From Streptomyces laurentii (GTDB lineage Bacteria > Actinomycetota > Actinomycetes > Streptomycetales > Streptomycetaceae): a stretch of DNA of 64,000 nucleotides. The stretch is taken from positions 1,054,001-1,118,000 of the forward strand of contig AP017424.1 in the NCBI GenBank assembly GCA_002355495.1, written 5' to 3'. Position numbers and translations under genes: made by a program. The notes under the pieces are model-generated. The model worked only from the letters and a program-made list of their open reading frames with translations. It was not told the DNA's origin and searched no databases. Position 1 is the stretch's first letter. The number at the start of each line of letters is the position of its first letter. This document shows, piece after piece, positions 1 to 9,240 of the stretch.

Positions 1-1002
1 CTCGCGCGCGTGGGGCTGGGGGGCGTGCAGCTCGCTGTGGCTGGAGTCGCCGTCGTCCCAGATGACGACGAGGCCGAGGTCCCGTACGGGCGCGAACATG
101 GCGGCCCGGGTGCCGACGACGGCCCGGACCGCGCCGCGACTGACGGTGAGCCACTGCGCGTACCGCTTCTCGGGCCCGGCCTCGGCGGTCAGCAGGGCGT
201 GCCGCCCCTCGCCGAGCAGACCGGTCAGGGCCGCGTCGACACGGGTGGCGGCGCGGCCGTCGGGGACGACGACGAGGGCGCCGCGCCCGGAGGCGAGGGT
301 GGCGGCGACGGCGCGGGCGATCTCCTCGGCCCAGTGCGGTCCGGGCAGCGCGTTCCACACGGCACGGGGCGCGCCGCCGCCCGCCAGCGACTCCAGGAAC
401 GCGGGCCCGCGCTCGTACCGCGCCCAGCTGCCCGCAGGGGGCGCGGGGGGCGGCGGCAGCGGCGCGGGCGAGGGCCGTTTCTCGGCGCTCGCGTTGCGCG
501 GCGGGACGGCGAGCTGGAGCACGTCGGCGAGGCTGCCCGCGTAACGGTCGGCGACCGCCCGGGCGAGGCCGAGCAGTTCGGGCCCGAGCACCGGCTCGGG
601 TGAGACGACGTCGGCGAGCGCGGCGAGCGGCCCGGAGTAGTCGGACTCGGCGCGCCGCTCGATCAGGAACCCGTCGATGAGCCGCCCGCCCTCGCGCCGC
701 CCCCCGCGCACCTTGTGCGCCCCGGCCCCGAACCGGACCCGGACCCGCACCCCGGGGCGCGCGGCCTCGTCCAGCTCCTCGGGCACGGCGTAGTCGAAGA
801 ACTGGTCGAGGTGGAGCACACCCTTGTTCACCACGACCCGCGCCACCGGCAGCTCCTTCGCGAGCGCGGCCCCCCGCCAGGTCCGCGGCTTGGCCCGCGG
901 CACCTTCGCCGTCCGCACGGTCTCCCGGATGAGCGCGAGCTGCTCGGGCTCCGCCGCCTCACCGGCCCCGGGCCCCTCGGACTTCTCGTTCTCGCTGCTC
1001 AC
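1..1002 (-). CDS. priA: Primosomal protein N' (PriA), N-terminal part; gene runs off the left edge
   Basis: PriA recognises stalled replication forks and reloads the replicative helicase. Only about the first 334 residues are inside the window. Read on the minus strand from a GTG at 1002, the protein begins with a short acidic leader. It then shows the PriA DNA-binding region (VNKGVLHLDQFFDYAVPEEL, near residues 58-77) and a Gly/Arg-rich stretch leading to 'LIDGF'. A degenerate helicase-like region with 'VVGTRAAMFAPV' and 'VVIWDDGD' follows. Actinobacterial PriA proteins commonly lack a good Walker A, and I see no GxxGxGKT in this part; the C-terminal zinc-binding region lies outside. An ATG at 1010 is out of frame, so GTG 1002 is preferred. 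The gene diverges from the accessory cassette beginning at 1183. Confidence 0.9.
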   Translation of the reverse strand, partial: MSSENEKSEGPGAGEAAEPEQLALIRETVRTAKVPRAKPRTWRGAALAKELPVARVVVNKGVLHLDQFFDYAVPEELDEAARPGVRVRVRFGAGAHKVRGGRREGGRLIDGFLIERRAESDYSGPLAALADVVSPEPVLGPELLGLARAVADRYAGSLADVLQLAVPPRNASAEKRPSPAPLPPPPAPPAGSWARYERGPAFLESLAGGGAPRAVWNALPGPHWAEEIARAVAATLASGRGALVVVPDGRAATRVDAALTGLLGEGRHALLTAEAGPEKRYAQWLTVSRGAVRAVVGTRAAMFAPVRDLGLVVIWDDGDSSHSELHAPQPHARE

Positions 1003-1182
1003 AGCCTCATACCTACCAGACGCCTCGGACACCCGGGCGGGTGCGGGATCAGCCAGGGCTGGCCGAATCGGCGCTCTGTCGGGCGCTCCCGCGCGAGTGG
1101 AAACGTGAAACAGCAGTGATCGTCTTGTTGCCGCCTCGCCGTCGGCTCCAGGCTGGCACACGGTACGAGGAGGGGAGCGCAC

Positions 1183-2487
1183 ATGGAATCGTGGGTGAGG
1201 TTCGGTCCCGAGCTGCGGCGTCGGCGGCTGGAGGCCGGGATGACGCTGGACGGCCTGGCGGCACGCGCGCACTACAGCAAGGCGCAGCTGAGCAAGGTGG
1301 AGACGGGGCGGCAGCGGCCGACGCCCGAGCTGGCGCGGTTGTGCGACGGCGCCGTCGGCGCGGGCGGCGAACTGGCCGCGCTGGTGCCGGCCGGGAGCGG
1401 TGCTGTGCGGCCGAGCCGACGGCTGGTGGTGACGGCCGGAGCGGCCTCCGCTCTCGCGCTGGGCGCTCCGTCGGCCGCTGCCGCGCAGGGACCGGGCACG
1501 GCTCCGGCACGGAGCGTCGCGGACACGGCCGTCCCGGAGGCGGCGGACGCGGTCGGCGGGCAGCTCCTCGACGGTGTGCAGGCGCTGTTCGATCAGTTCC
1601 GCAGGCTCGGGCAGACCGCCCCGGCCGCCGCCGTCCTGCCGGGGATCGCCGCGCAGACCCGGTCGCTGCCCGCCCTGGCGCTCGGCTCGGGTGCGCGTAC
1701 GGCACGCGGGTTGTACGTCCTGGCCTCCCGGTACGCCGAGTTCACCGGCTGGATGGCCCAGGAGAGCGGCGACGACACGGCGGCTCTGGCCTGGACCGAC
1801 CACGCCGTCGGGCTCGCCGAGGCCGCCGGAGACCGTGATCTCGCCGCGTACGCGCTCGTCCGCCGGGCTCTGATCGCCCTCTACGCCGGTGACGCCCGGG
1901 CCACCGTCGATCTCGTCCAGGCCGCCCAGAAGAGCCGGCTGCCCGCCCGCATCCGCGGGCTCGCGGCCCAGCGCGAGGCCCAGGGACACGCGCTGGCGGG
2001 CGACCGGGACGCCTGTCTGCGCGCGCTCGACCGGGCGCGCGCCCTGCTCGACCGCGCGTCCGGTCCCGGTCCGGACGGCAGGCCCGTCATCGGCACCACG
2101 CACGTCGGCGACCCCGCCGCGATGACGGCCGGCTGGTGCCTGCTCGACCTGGGACTGCCCGCCCAGGCCGCGGCGGCGCTGGACCGGGAGGTGGCCCGGA
2201 TTCCCGCGCACGCCGTCCGTACCCGCGTCCGCTACGGCGCCCGCCAGGCCCTCTCCCACGCCGTCGCCGGGGAGATCGACCACGCGTGCGCACTCGCGCG
2301 AGCGCTCCTGTCGGAGAGCGGGGCGCTGGTCTCCGCGACCATCCGGACCGATCTGCACCGGCTGTCCCGCGTCCTGGGGCGGCACCGGGGCAACGCCGCC
2401 GTGCGCGCCCTCGCCCCGGAGCTGGCCGCCGCCCTGCACCACACCGCTCATCCCGTTCCCGTACGAGAGGCAGTCCCCCGTGTCTGA
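1183..2487 (+). CDS. XRE-family helix-turn-helix regulator with C-terminal TPR-like region
   Basis: This 434-residue protein is the first gene of the accessory cassette. Residues about 7-62 form a Cro/C1-type helix-turn-helix (LRRRRLEAGMTLDGLAARAH, then YSKAQLSKVETGRQRP). A hydrophobic stretch follows near residues 84-105 (RRLVVTAGAASALALG), typical of Streptomyces HTH-TPR proteins but internal, so probably not an export signal. Residues about 125-425 are Ala/Leu/Arg-rich helical repeats resembling TPRs (YALVRRALIALYAGDARATV; ALAGDRDACLRALDRARALL). The ATG at 1183 has a strong Shine-Dalgarno (GAGGAGGGG). Its stop overlaps the next start by 8 nt, so regulator and TIR protein are translationally coupled. 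By context it probably controls or senses for the cassette. Its ligand and operator are unknown. Confidence 0.85.
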   Translation: MESWVRFGPELRRRRLEAGMTLDGLAARAHYSKAQLSKVETGRQRPTPELARLCDGAVGAGGELAALVPAGSGAVRPSRRLVVTAGAASALALGAPSAAAAQGPGTAPARSVADTAVPEAADAVGGQLLDGVQALFDQFRRLGQTAPAAAVLPGIAAQTRSLPALALGSGARTARGLYVLASRYAEFTGWMAQESGDDTAALAWTDHAVGLAEAAGDRDLAAYALVRRALIALYAGDARATVDLVQAAQKSRLPARIRGLAAQREAQGHALAGDRDACLRALDRARALLDRASGPGPDGRPVIGTTHVGDPAAMTAGWCLLDLGLPAQAAAALDREVARIPAHAVRTRVRYGARQALSHAVAGEIDHACALARALLSESGALVSATIRTDLHRLSRVLGRHRGNAAVRALAPELAAALHHTAHPVPVREAVPRV

Positions 2488-3232
2488 GATCTTCATCAAC
2501 TACCGCACCGGCGACGGCAACGAATCGGCTGCCCTGCTCGACCAGGTACTCAAGACACGCTTCGGCGACGACGCCGTCTTCTTCGCGGGGCGTTCGATCC
2601 GGGCCGGCCAGCGCTTCCCGGACGAGCTGCTGACCCATGTCCGCCGATGCCGGGTCCTGATCGCCGTCATCGGCCCGGACTGGGCCGGCCACCCCGGTCT
2701 GGGCAAGGAGGACGACTGGGTCCGCACGGAGATCCTCGAAGCCCTGCGCTGCGGCGTCCACGTGATCCCGGTCCTCAAGGGCAGGCGGACGGAACGGCTG
2801 AACCCGGCGTCCCTGCCGCCCGGGCTCGGGGAGCTGGCGGATCTCAACTCCCTGCGGCTCGACTCCCAGAGCCACGACCGGGACGCAACGGAGATCGGCG
2901 ACGAGATCGCCCGGCTGGTCCCCCGGCTCGCGGCCCTCGACTCCCGGAACCGGCCGGTGACCGCCGAAGCCCAGGAGACACCGGACACCACGCGGAACAC
3001 GGTCTCGGGGGACAACTCCGGCTTCAACCTGCAGGCGGGGAGTGTGGGCCGGATCGGCACCATCATCACCGGCCCGACCGGCCCGGTCCACACCGGCGAC
3101 GGCGCCCAGCACAACCACACGCACCAACCACATCTGTCGGGTGACGGAGCGGCGTACGTGGCGGGGAACAACCACGGGGGCATCTCGCACCGGTTCGGCC
3201 GTACGGAGAGGAACGAGGCCGACGGCCGATGA
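2480..3232 (+). CDS. TIR-domain effector candidate with Gly/His/Asn-rich C-terminal tail
   Basis: This 250-residue protein starts at a GTG overlapping the stop of the upstream regulator. Residues 1-150 are a TIR domain: opening strand 'EIFINYRTGDG', BB-loop-like 'FFAGRSIRAGQRF' (34-46), 'VLIAVIGPDWAG' (59-70) and 'DDWVRTEILEAL' (78-89). E84 sits where catalytically active TIR NADases carry their glutamate. Bacterial TIR domains often cleave NAD+ or make cyclic ADP-ribose signals in antiphage defence; activity here is inferred. The tail (170-250) is not a recognised domain. It contains 'VSGDNSGFNLQAGSVGRI' (175-192), 'HTGDGAQHNH' (204-213) and 'YVAGNNHGGISH' (226-237). The decapeptide is nearly repeated at the N-terminus of the next protein, suggesting homotypic contact. 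Its stop overlaps the next ATG by 4 nt. Confidence 0.88.
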   Translation: MSEIFINYRTGDGNESAALLDQVLKTRFGDDAVFFAGRSIRAGQRFPDELLTHVRRCRVLIAVIGPDWAGHPGLGKEDDWVRTEILEALRCGVHVIPVLKGRRTERLNPASLPPGLGELADLNSLRLDSQSHDRDATEIGDEIARLVPRLAALDSRNRPVTAEAQETPDTTRNTVSGDNSGFNLQAGSVGRIGTIITGPTGPVHTGDGAQHNHTHQPHLSGDGAAYVAGNNHGGISHRFGRTERNEADGR

Positions 3233-5136
3233 GCGATCAGCAATACACGGGGGTGAACACCGGGGGCGGGGCGGCCCATACCGGGTCCGGTGATCAGCAC
3301 AACCACTTCACCTTCCATCTGCCGAAGGACCCCGGCCCCGAGCCGTTCCGGCCCCTGGCGGAGGACCACCTCCGCTGGCTCGAACCCCGTTTCGTGTGGC
3401 CGGCCCGCATGCCGGACGCGATCACGCGCCTGCGCGCACGGGGCACGCTGCTGGTGGACGGTGCTCCGGGCAGTGGGCGCAATGCCACGGCCCGGATGCT
3501 GCTCCACCGGCTCGGTGGCCCACGCGCGCCACGGCAACTGCTCGCCGAGGACGACAAGGCACGCCTGGATCTCCAGGACGATCAGGTCAGCGAAGGTGAC
3601 CGGCTGCTGCTCGATCTGGCGGACGCCGACGAGCAGACGTGGAACAAGGTGCACGGCAAGTTGCCCTCGCTCCACCACACGGTTCGGCTGCGCGGGGCGC
3701 ACCTGGTCGTCGTCCTGCCGCATGGCATACGGCACCCGAGCAACGAGCTGGAAGCACACCGGTTCACCGTCCTCCGCCCGGACGCCACGACCGTGCTGAC
3801 GCGGGCACTCCGGGCGGAGGAGGATCCGGTCGTCCAAAGCCCGGACGAACTGCCCGCCGACATCCGGGAGTACGTCGCGACGGGGCCTCCGTTGCGGGAT
3901 GTCGCCCGCCTGGCCGGGCTCATCGCCGAATCGCGGCGTGTGAAGCCCCGGGACGGGCTGAAACAGTGGTGTGCCGATGCTCTGACGAGTCTGCGCGAGC
4001 TGCGCGCGGAAGTCGCCAGGCGTCTGATCACGTTGGAGGACGGCGCCCAGCGCGCGCTCCTTCTCGCGGTCGCCATGATGCACGGACGGCGCACCGGTGC
4101 GGTGCACGCGGTCGAAGACCTGCTGCTGTACACCCTGAGGCATCCCGCGGACGAACGGCCCCTGCTCGACTGGGAGGACCTGTCCCAGCGCGTGAAGGCC
4201 ATCGGCGCATCGATCCGCCCCGACGACACGGTGGTGTTCGACCTCCCTGGCTACGCGGCGGCGGTCCGCACCCACTTCTGGACTCACAGGCCGGGCCTGT
4301 GGGGTCATTTCCGGCGGTGGGTCGACCGGGCCGTATGCAGCGAGGCGCTGGACACACAGGACCGCGACGCGCTCGTCGCCGGGTACGCGGAGCAGGCGCT
4401 GCGCACCGGACAGAGCCAACGGCTTCTGGACCAGGCCCGGCAGTGGACCGAGGACGGCTCCCCCAGCCTGGTGCAGGCCGCCGTCCAGGCCCTCGGCCTC
4501 GGGCTGAGCGATCCGCACGCGGGCCGGGAGTTCCGGCATCAGGCGTACGTCTGGTCCACGGACGCCAAGATCCCGACCGGACTCGTGCGGGCTCTCGTGG
4601 CCGTCTCCGCCGATGTCATCGCGGTGAGCCACCCCGACCAGGCCCTCGTACGCCTCCACCATCTCGCGCGGCAGGCCGGTCCGGGCAACCGCGAGGCGAG
4701 CGAACGCCTGCTGTCGCTGGCGTTCTCCGACGAGCGGTTGCACCTGAAGCTGCTGAGCCGCCTTGAACGCGATCTGGACCGGCACGACTGGCCGGCCGAT
4801 GTCCGGCTGTTCCACTCCGCCGCCGCTCCCGACCGGGTGACGGTGTTCCTCGGCAGGCCCGCCGACCGGGAGCTGCTCGTCTCCGGCTGGCGTGCCCTCT
4901 TCACTCGCGGAGAGCCGTCCCAGTGGCTGCCCCAGGTCCACCCCTGGCTGGCCGCCGCCGGCCCCGACCGCGTCCACGGCGGCCTTCTGCTCGATGTCCT
5001 CGTCGACGCCGCCACCCCCAGCCCCGCCGTCCTCGCACGGCTCTACCAGGCATCGCGGCGGTATCCGTGCAACGCGCCGCTGCGGCGGAGGATCGACGCC
5101 GCACAAGGCATCGGGCCGGTCACCAACCCGTTCTGA
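3229..5136 (+). CDS. P-loop (STAND-like) protein with N-terminal His/Asn/Gly motif; candidate receptor of the TIR cassette
   Basis: This 635-residue protein has no family name that I recognise. Residues 1-30 are a low-complexity segment (QYTGVNTGGG, then HTGSGDQHNH at 17-26) closely matching the tail of the upstream TIR protein. A nucleotide-binding-like region follows: Walker A-like GAPGSGRNA (78-86), in which the canonical GK[ST] is replaced by GRN; Walker B-like 'DRLLLDLADAD' (124-134); and 'HLVVVLPHGIRHPSN' (158-172), which could be a sensor strand. Residues about 230-630 are predicted mostly helical, with Leu/Ala/Arg-rich repeats like the superhelical sensor arms of STAND proteins. The ATG start at 3229 overlaps the TIR stop (ATGA). 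The altered P-loop means ATP binding should not be assumed. A role as receptor or scaffold for the TIR effector is inferred from motif and gene order. Confidence 0.75.
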   Translation: MSDQQYTGVNTGGGAAHTGSGDQHNHFTFHLPKDPGPEPFRPLAEDHLRWLEPRFVWPARMPDAITRLRARGTLLVDGAPGSGRNATARMLLHRLGGPRAPRQLLAEDDKARLDLQDDQVSEGDRLLLDLADADEQTWNKVHGKLPSLHHTVRLRGAHLVVVLPHGIRHPSNELEAHRFTVLRPDATTVLTRALRAEEDPVVQSPDELPADIREYVATGPPLRDVARLAGLIAESRRVKPRDGLKQWCADALTSLRELRAEVARRLITLEDGAQRALLLAVAMMHGRRTGAVHAVEDLLLYTLRHPADERPLLDWEDLSQRVKAIGASIRPDDTVVFDLPGYAAAVRTHFWTHRPGLWGHFRRWVDRAVCSEALDTQDRDALVAGYAEQALRTGQSQRLLDQARQWTEDGSPSLVQAAVQALGLGLSDPHAGREFRHQAYVWSTDAKIPTGLVRALVAVSADVIAVSHPDQALVRLHHLARQAGPGNREASERLLSLAFSDERLHLKLLSRLERDLDRHDWPADVRLFHSAAAPDRVTVFLGRPADRELLVSGWRALFTRGEPSQWLPQVHPWLAAAGPDRVHGGLLLDVLVDAATPSPAVLARLYQASRRYPCNAPLRRRIDAAQGIGPVTNPF

Positions 5137-5189
5137 CCCCTTCCGCCGCCCACCGTCGCGCGGACCTCACCAGCGGAGACAACAGCACC

Positions 5190-6362
5190 GTGAGTTCTGG
5201 ACACAAGACCATGACGGCTTTCCTCACCCTCCTCGGGGGCTTGGTGATCGTGATCGCCGGGCTCTGTGCCGAGTGGCCGTGGTGGGGGTGGCCCGCCTCC
5301 TTCGGGGCGCTGCTCGCCCTGGCGGGCGCCGCGCTGCTGCGGGCCCACCGCCGCCGGCCCGTCATCCCGCCCGAGCATCTGCTGGAACCCGACCGGCCCA
5401 TTCCGCCCGTCGAACGATGGGAGGAGATCGTCCGTGACGTGTCGCTGCCCAGTGCCTCCCCGGACTACGACTTCCTCGTCACCGCGCGGGTCCGCTGGGT
5501 CCCGGTCGACGTCCCTCATGGTGCGCGGGAGGTCAGCGGGGCGGGGCTCGCCCTGGATGCCGTACTGACCCGGGCCCAGGTGATCACCCGCGGCCAGTCG
5601 CCCCAGCGCGGCAGTCTGGTGCAGCACCAGCTGAGCGGCGAACTCGGCACCATGCAGCCCGACGTGACCGGGCGGGTGCTCGCCATGGCCGAGGACATCA
5701 CGGTCAGGCTCTCCGACGCGGACCGGGAGCGGCTCGACAAGCTGGCCACCGTACGCAAGGACGAGGCCGTCTGGGAGCACGAGCGCAAGTGGGAGAAGAA
5801 CAAGCGGGCGTACCTCGGGGAGGATGTCCTGGCCTCGACCAGCAGTGCGGTCGTGTGGTGGCTGGCGAAGAACGACGACAAGGTCGACAAGGCGGTGGCC
5901 GACATCGGCCTGCTCGCACAGCTCGCCTCGGTGGCCAATGACACGCCGGTGCCCGAGCGGCTGCGCCCTTACGTGGAGGATCCGCACCAGGTGCCCTCGC
6001 CCGGAAGCGACACGGCGGCCCCGCCGGACACCGAGGACCCGGAACCGCGCGACACCGTCGCCGAGACCTTCACCCGGTTCATGGAGGAGACCGGGCTCAC
6101 CGAGGACGACCCCGTACGCGGGCTGTTCCTGCGCCGGGTGGCCGAGGCGGCGCGGGCCGCGCGGATGCCGGGCGCCGACACGTTGGAGCGGCTCGCCGAC
6201 GAGGCGGACGAGCCGTTCGACGATCCGTTCCCCGACGGATCGGACGACCCGGACAGCCCGGCCGGCAGCGGCGGCGGGAACGGCGGCAACCGCCCCGGCG
6301 GCGGCGGACCCTACGGAAACGACAGCGCCGCGTACGGCGACGAGGGCGTTCCCGTGCTCTGA
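5190..6362 (+). CDS. Two-TM membrane protein of the cassette, possibly SPFH-like
   Basis: This protein has 390 residues from the GTG at 5190, which has GGAGA about 10 nt upstream. An in-frame ATG at 5211 is a weaker alternative. Two hydrophobic segments (about 9-26 and 34-51) flank an 'EWPWWGW' turn and are followed by 'RAHRRR', so the bulk should be cytoplasmic. Residues 92-250 contain 'DFLVTARVRWVPVDV', then 'ALDAVLTRAQVITRG', then a charged helical stretch with 'WEHERKWEKNKRAYLGED'. The strand-then-amphipathic-helix layout is reminiscent of SPFH/band-7 proteins, but this is a weak resemblance. The C-terminus (270-390) is acidic and Gly/Pro-rich, probably disordered. It lies 53 bp after the P-loop gene on the same strand, so it is likely the last cassette gene and could tether the system to the membrane. 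Confidence 0.7.
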   Translation: MSSGHKTMTAFLTLLGGLVIVIAGLCAEWPWWGWPASFGALLALAGAALLRAHRRRPVIPPEHLLEPDRPIPPVERWEEIVRDVSLPSASPDYDFLVTARVRWVPVDVPHGAREVSGAGLALDAVLTRAQVITRGQSPQRGSLVQHQLSGELGTMQPDVTGRVLAMAEDITVRLSDADRERLDKLATVRKDEAVWEHERKWEKNKRAYLGEDVLASTSSAVVWWLAKNDDKVDKAVADIGLLAQLASVANDTPVPERLRPYVEDPHQVPSPGSDTAAPPDTEDPEPRDTVAETFTRFMEETGLTEDDPVRGLFLRRVAEAARAARMPGADTLERLADEADEPFDDPFPDGSDDPDSPAGSGGGNGGNRPGGGGPYGNDSAAYGDEGVPVL

Positions 6363-6387
6363 TCCCCGCCTCGGCTTCCGGTACGCC

Positions 6388-6422
6388 GACGGCCCGGCGC
6401 CCTCCAGGGGTGCCGGGCCGTC
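6388..6422. terminator. Bidirectional terminator between the cassette and metK
   Basis: An 11-bp perfect stem (GACGGCCCGGC at 6388-6398, complement at 6412-6422) with a further partial stem inside the loop lies between two convergent genes. No T-run is present, as is usual in streptomycetes. Confidence 0.7.
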
Positions 6423-6446
6423 GTGGCCGTGGTGCGGGCCGGCGGG

Positions 6447-7655
<1,209 letters not shown>

Positions 7656-7873
7656 AACGCTCCCTGGGGTTGCAGCGGCTGCTGGCTACTCGTTTCGCGG
7701 ACCGGCAGGGGGCTGCGCCCCGCGACGTTCCAGAGGACAGTCTATCGGGCAGGCTCCGGCAAGTGGCCAGGTCCCGGGCACGCCTCGGCGTGATCTGTGC
7801 GGTATTCGCCACCGATCCTTGTGGTTTTCAGTCCATAAACCTGGACTTATGTCCGAGTTTGTTCGCCTTTACC

Positions 7874-7909
7874 CCGAGGGGTGAGCCGGGCACCCGTCTC
7901 ACCTCTCGG
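7874..7909 (-). terminator. Terminator after coaBC
   Basis: A 12-bp stem with one mismatch (CCGAGGGGTGAG / CTCACCTCTCGG) encloses a further CGGG/CCCG pairing, starting 7 nt past the coaBC stop on the minus strand. Confidence 0.75.
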
Positions 7910-7916
7910 ACGATAT

Positions 7917-9131
7917 TCAGCCGGACGCGCCGCGCAGCCGCGGCACCACCAGGTCCCAGACGGTCTCCGCCAGGGCTTCCTTCGGTCCGTACGGGACGGG
8001 GGTCTCAGTGCCGTCGGCGGCGAGGACCACGGCCTCGTTCTCCTCCGAGCCGAAGGTCTTGCGCTCCCCCACCTCGTTGACGACGAGCAGGTCGCAGCCC
8101 TTGCGGCGGAGCTTGACGCGCCCGTTGGCGAGCACGTCGTCCGTCTCGGCGGCGAAGCCGACGACGACCTGGCCAGGCAGGGCGCGGTCGGCGGAGATCT
8201 CCGCGAGGATGTCGGGGTTGCGGACCAGCTCGATGGTGGGCGCGCCCCCGTCGTCGGTCTTCTTGATCTTGCCGGAGGCGTACGCGGCGGGGCGGAAATC
8301 GGCGACGGCCGCGGCCATCACCACCGCGTCGGCGTCGGCGGCGGCCTTGACGACGGCCTCGCGCAGCTGGACGGCGGTGCCGACCCGGACGAGGTCGACG
8401 CCGGCCGGGTCGGGCAGTCCGGTGTTGGCCTCGATCAGGGTGACCCGGGCACCCCGGGCGGCCGCGGCCTTGGCGAGGGCGTAGCCCTGCTTGCCGGAGG
8501 AGCGGTTGCCCAGGTAGCGAACCGGGTCGAGGGGCTCGCGGGTGCCTCCGGCGCTGACCACGACGTGGCGGCCGGCCAGGTCGGGGGCGGTGACCCCGCG
8601 CGCGAGGACGCGGCGGCAGACCTCGAAGATCTCGGCCGGGTCGGGCAGCCGGCCCTTGCCGGTGTCGACGCCGGTGAGCCGGCCGACGGCGGGCTCGATG
8701 ACGACGGCGCCGCGGCGGCGCAGGGTGGCCACGTTCTCCTGGGTGGCCGGGTGCTCCCACATCTCGGTGTGCATGGCCGGGGCGAAGACGACCGGGCACC
8801 GGGCGGTGAGCAGCGTGTTGGTGAGCAGGTCGTCGGCGAGCCCGTGGGCCGCCTTGGCCAGCATGTCGGCGGTGGCGGGGGCGACCACGACGAGATCGGC
8901 GCCCTGGCCGATGCGCACGTGCGGGACCTCGTGGACCGAGTCCCACACCTCGGTGGAGACGGGGTGGCCGGAGAGGGCGGACCAGGTGGCCGCGCCCACG
9001 AAGTGCAGGGCGGACTCGGTCGGCACGACCCGGACGTCGTGTCCGGACTCGGTGAACCGGCGCAGCAGCTCGCACGCCTTGTACGCGGCGATCCCGCCGC
9101 TGACACCCAGGACCACCTTCGGCTTTGCCAC
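7917..9131 (-). CDS. coaBC: Bifunctional phosphopantothenoylcysteine decarboxylase / phosphopantothenate-cysteine ligase
   Basis: CoaBC carries out two successive steps of coenzyme A synthesis: ligation of cysteine to 4'-phosphopantothenate, then FMN-dependent decarboxylation to phosphopantetheine. The 404-residue protein begins 'AKPKVVLGVSGGIAAYKACELLRRF', the HFCD flavoprotein N-terminus. It continues with 'ALHFVGAATWSALSGHPV' and the 'FAPAMHTEMWEHPATQENV' substrate clamp. The CoaB half starts near 'LAGRHVVVSAGGTREPLDPVRYLGNRSSGKQG' and includes 'AAAVADFRP' and 'KIKK'. The GTG at 9131 (GGGGAG upstream) is chosen. The open frame continues about 59 codons further upstream but through a decamer repeat, and does not look like protein. 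Confidence 0.96.
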   Translation of the reverse strand: MAKPKVVLGVSGGIAAYKACELLRRFTESGHDVRVVPTESALHFVGAATWSALSGHPVSTEVWDSVHEVPHVRIGQGADLVVVAPATADMLAKAAHGLADDLLTNTLLTARCPVVFAPAMHTEMWEHPATQENVATLRRRGAVVIEPAVGRLTGVDTGKGRLPDPAEIFEVCRRVLARGVTAPDLAGRHVVVSAGGTREPLDPVRYLGNRSSGKQGYALAKAAAARGARVTLIEANTGLPDPAGVDLVRVGTAVQLREAVVKAAADADAVVMAAAVADFRPAAYASGKIKKTDDGGAPTIELVRNPDILAEISADRALPGQVVVGFAAETDDVLANGRVKLRRKGCDLLVVNEVGERKTFGSEENEAVVLAADGTETPVPYGPKEALAETVWDLVVPRLRGASG

Positions 9132-9240
9132 GATGTGCCACTCCCCGCACTCGGATCCGCACACGGGCGCGTACGAATCGACTCGAATCGCCTCCAGGCG
9201 CCTCCGGACGCCTGGCTCCGGACGCCCGCCGCCGGACGTC

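Noticed and set aside
1432..1495. Twin-arginine signal peptide in the HTH regulator
   Set aside because: The hydrophobic RR segment is internal after a DNA-binding domain; this is common in Streptomyces HTH-TPR proteins and is unlikely to direct export.
4923..5189. Longer N-terminus for the cassette membrane protein
   Set aside because: It would overlap the 3' end of the P-loop gene by over 200 bp, is Arg/Pro-rich and lacks a ribosome site; GTG 5190 has GGAGA upstream.
7656..7873. Possible SAM riboswitch in the metK leader
   Set aside because: A small AGTCC/GGACT pairing is present at 7830-7847, but I could not recognise the conserved core of any SAM riboswitch class.
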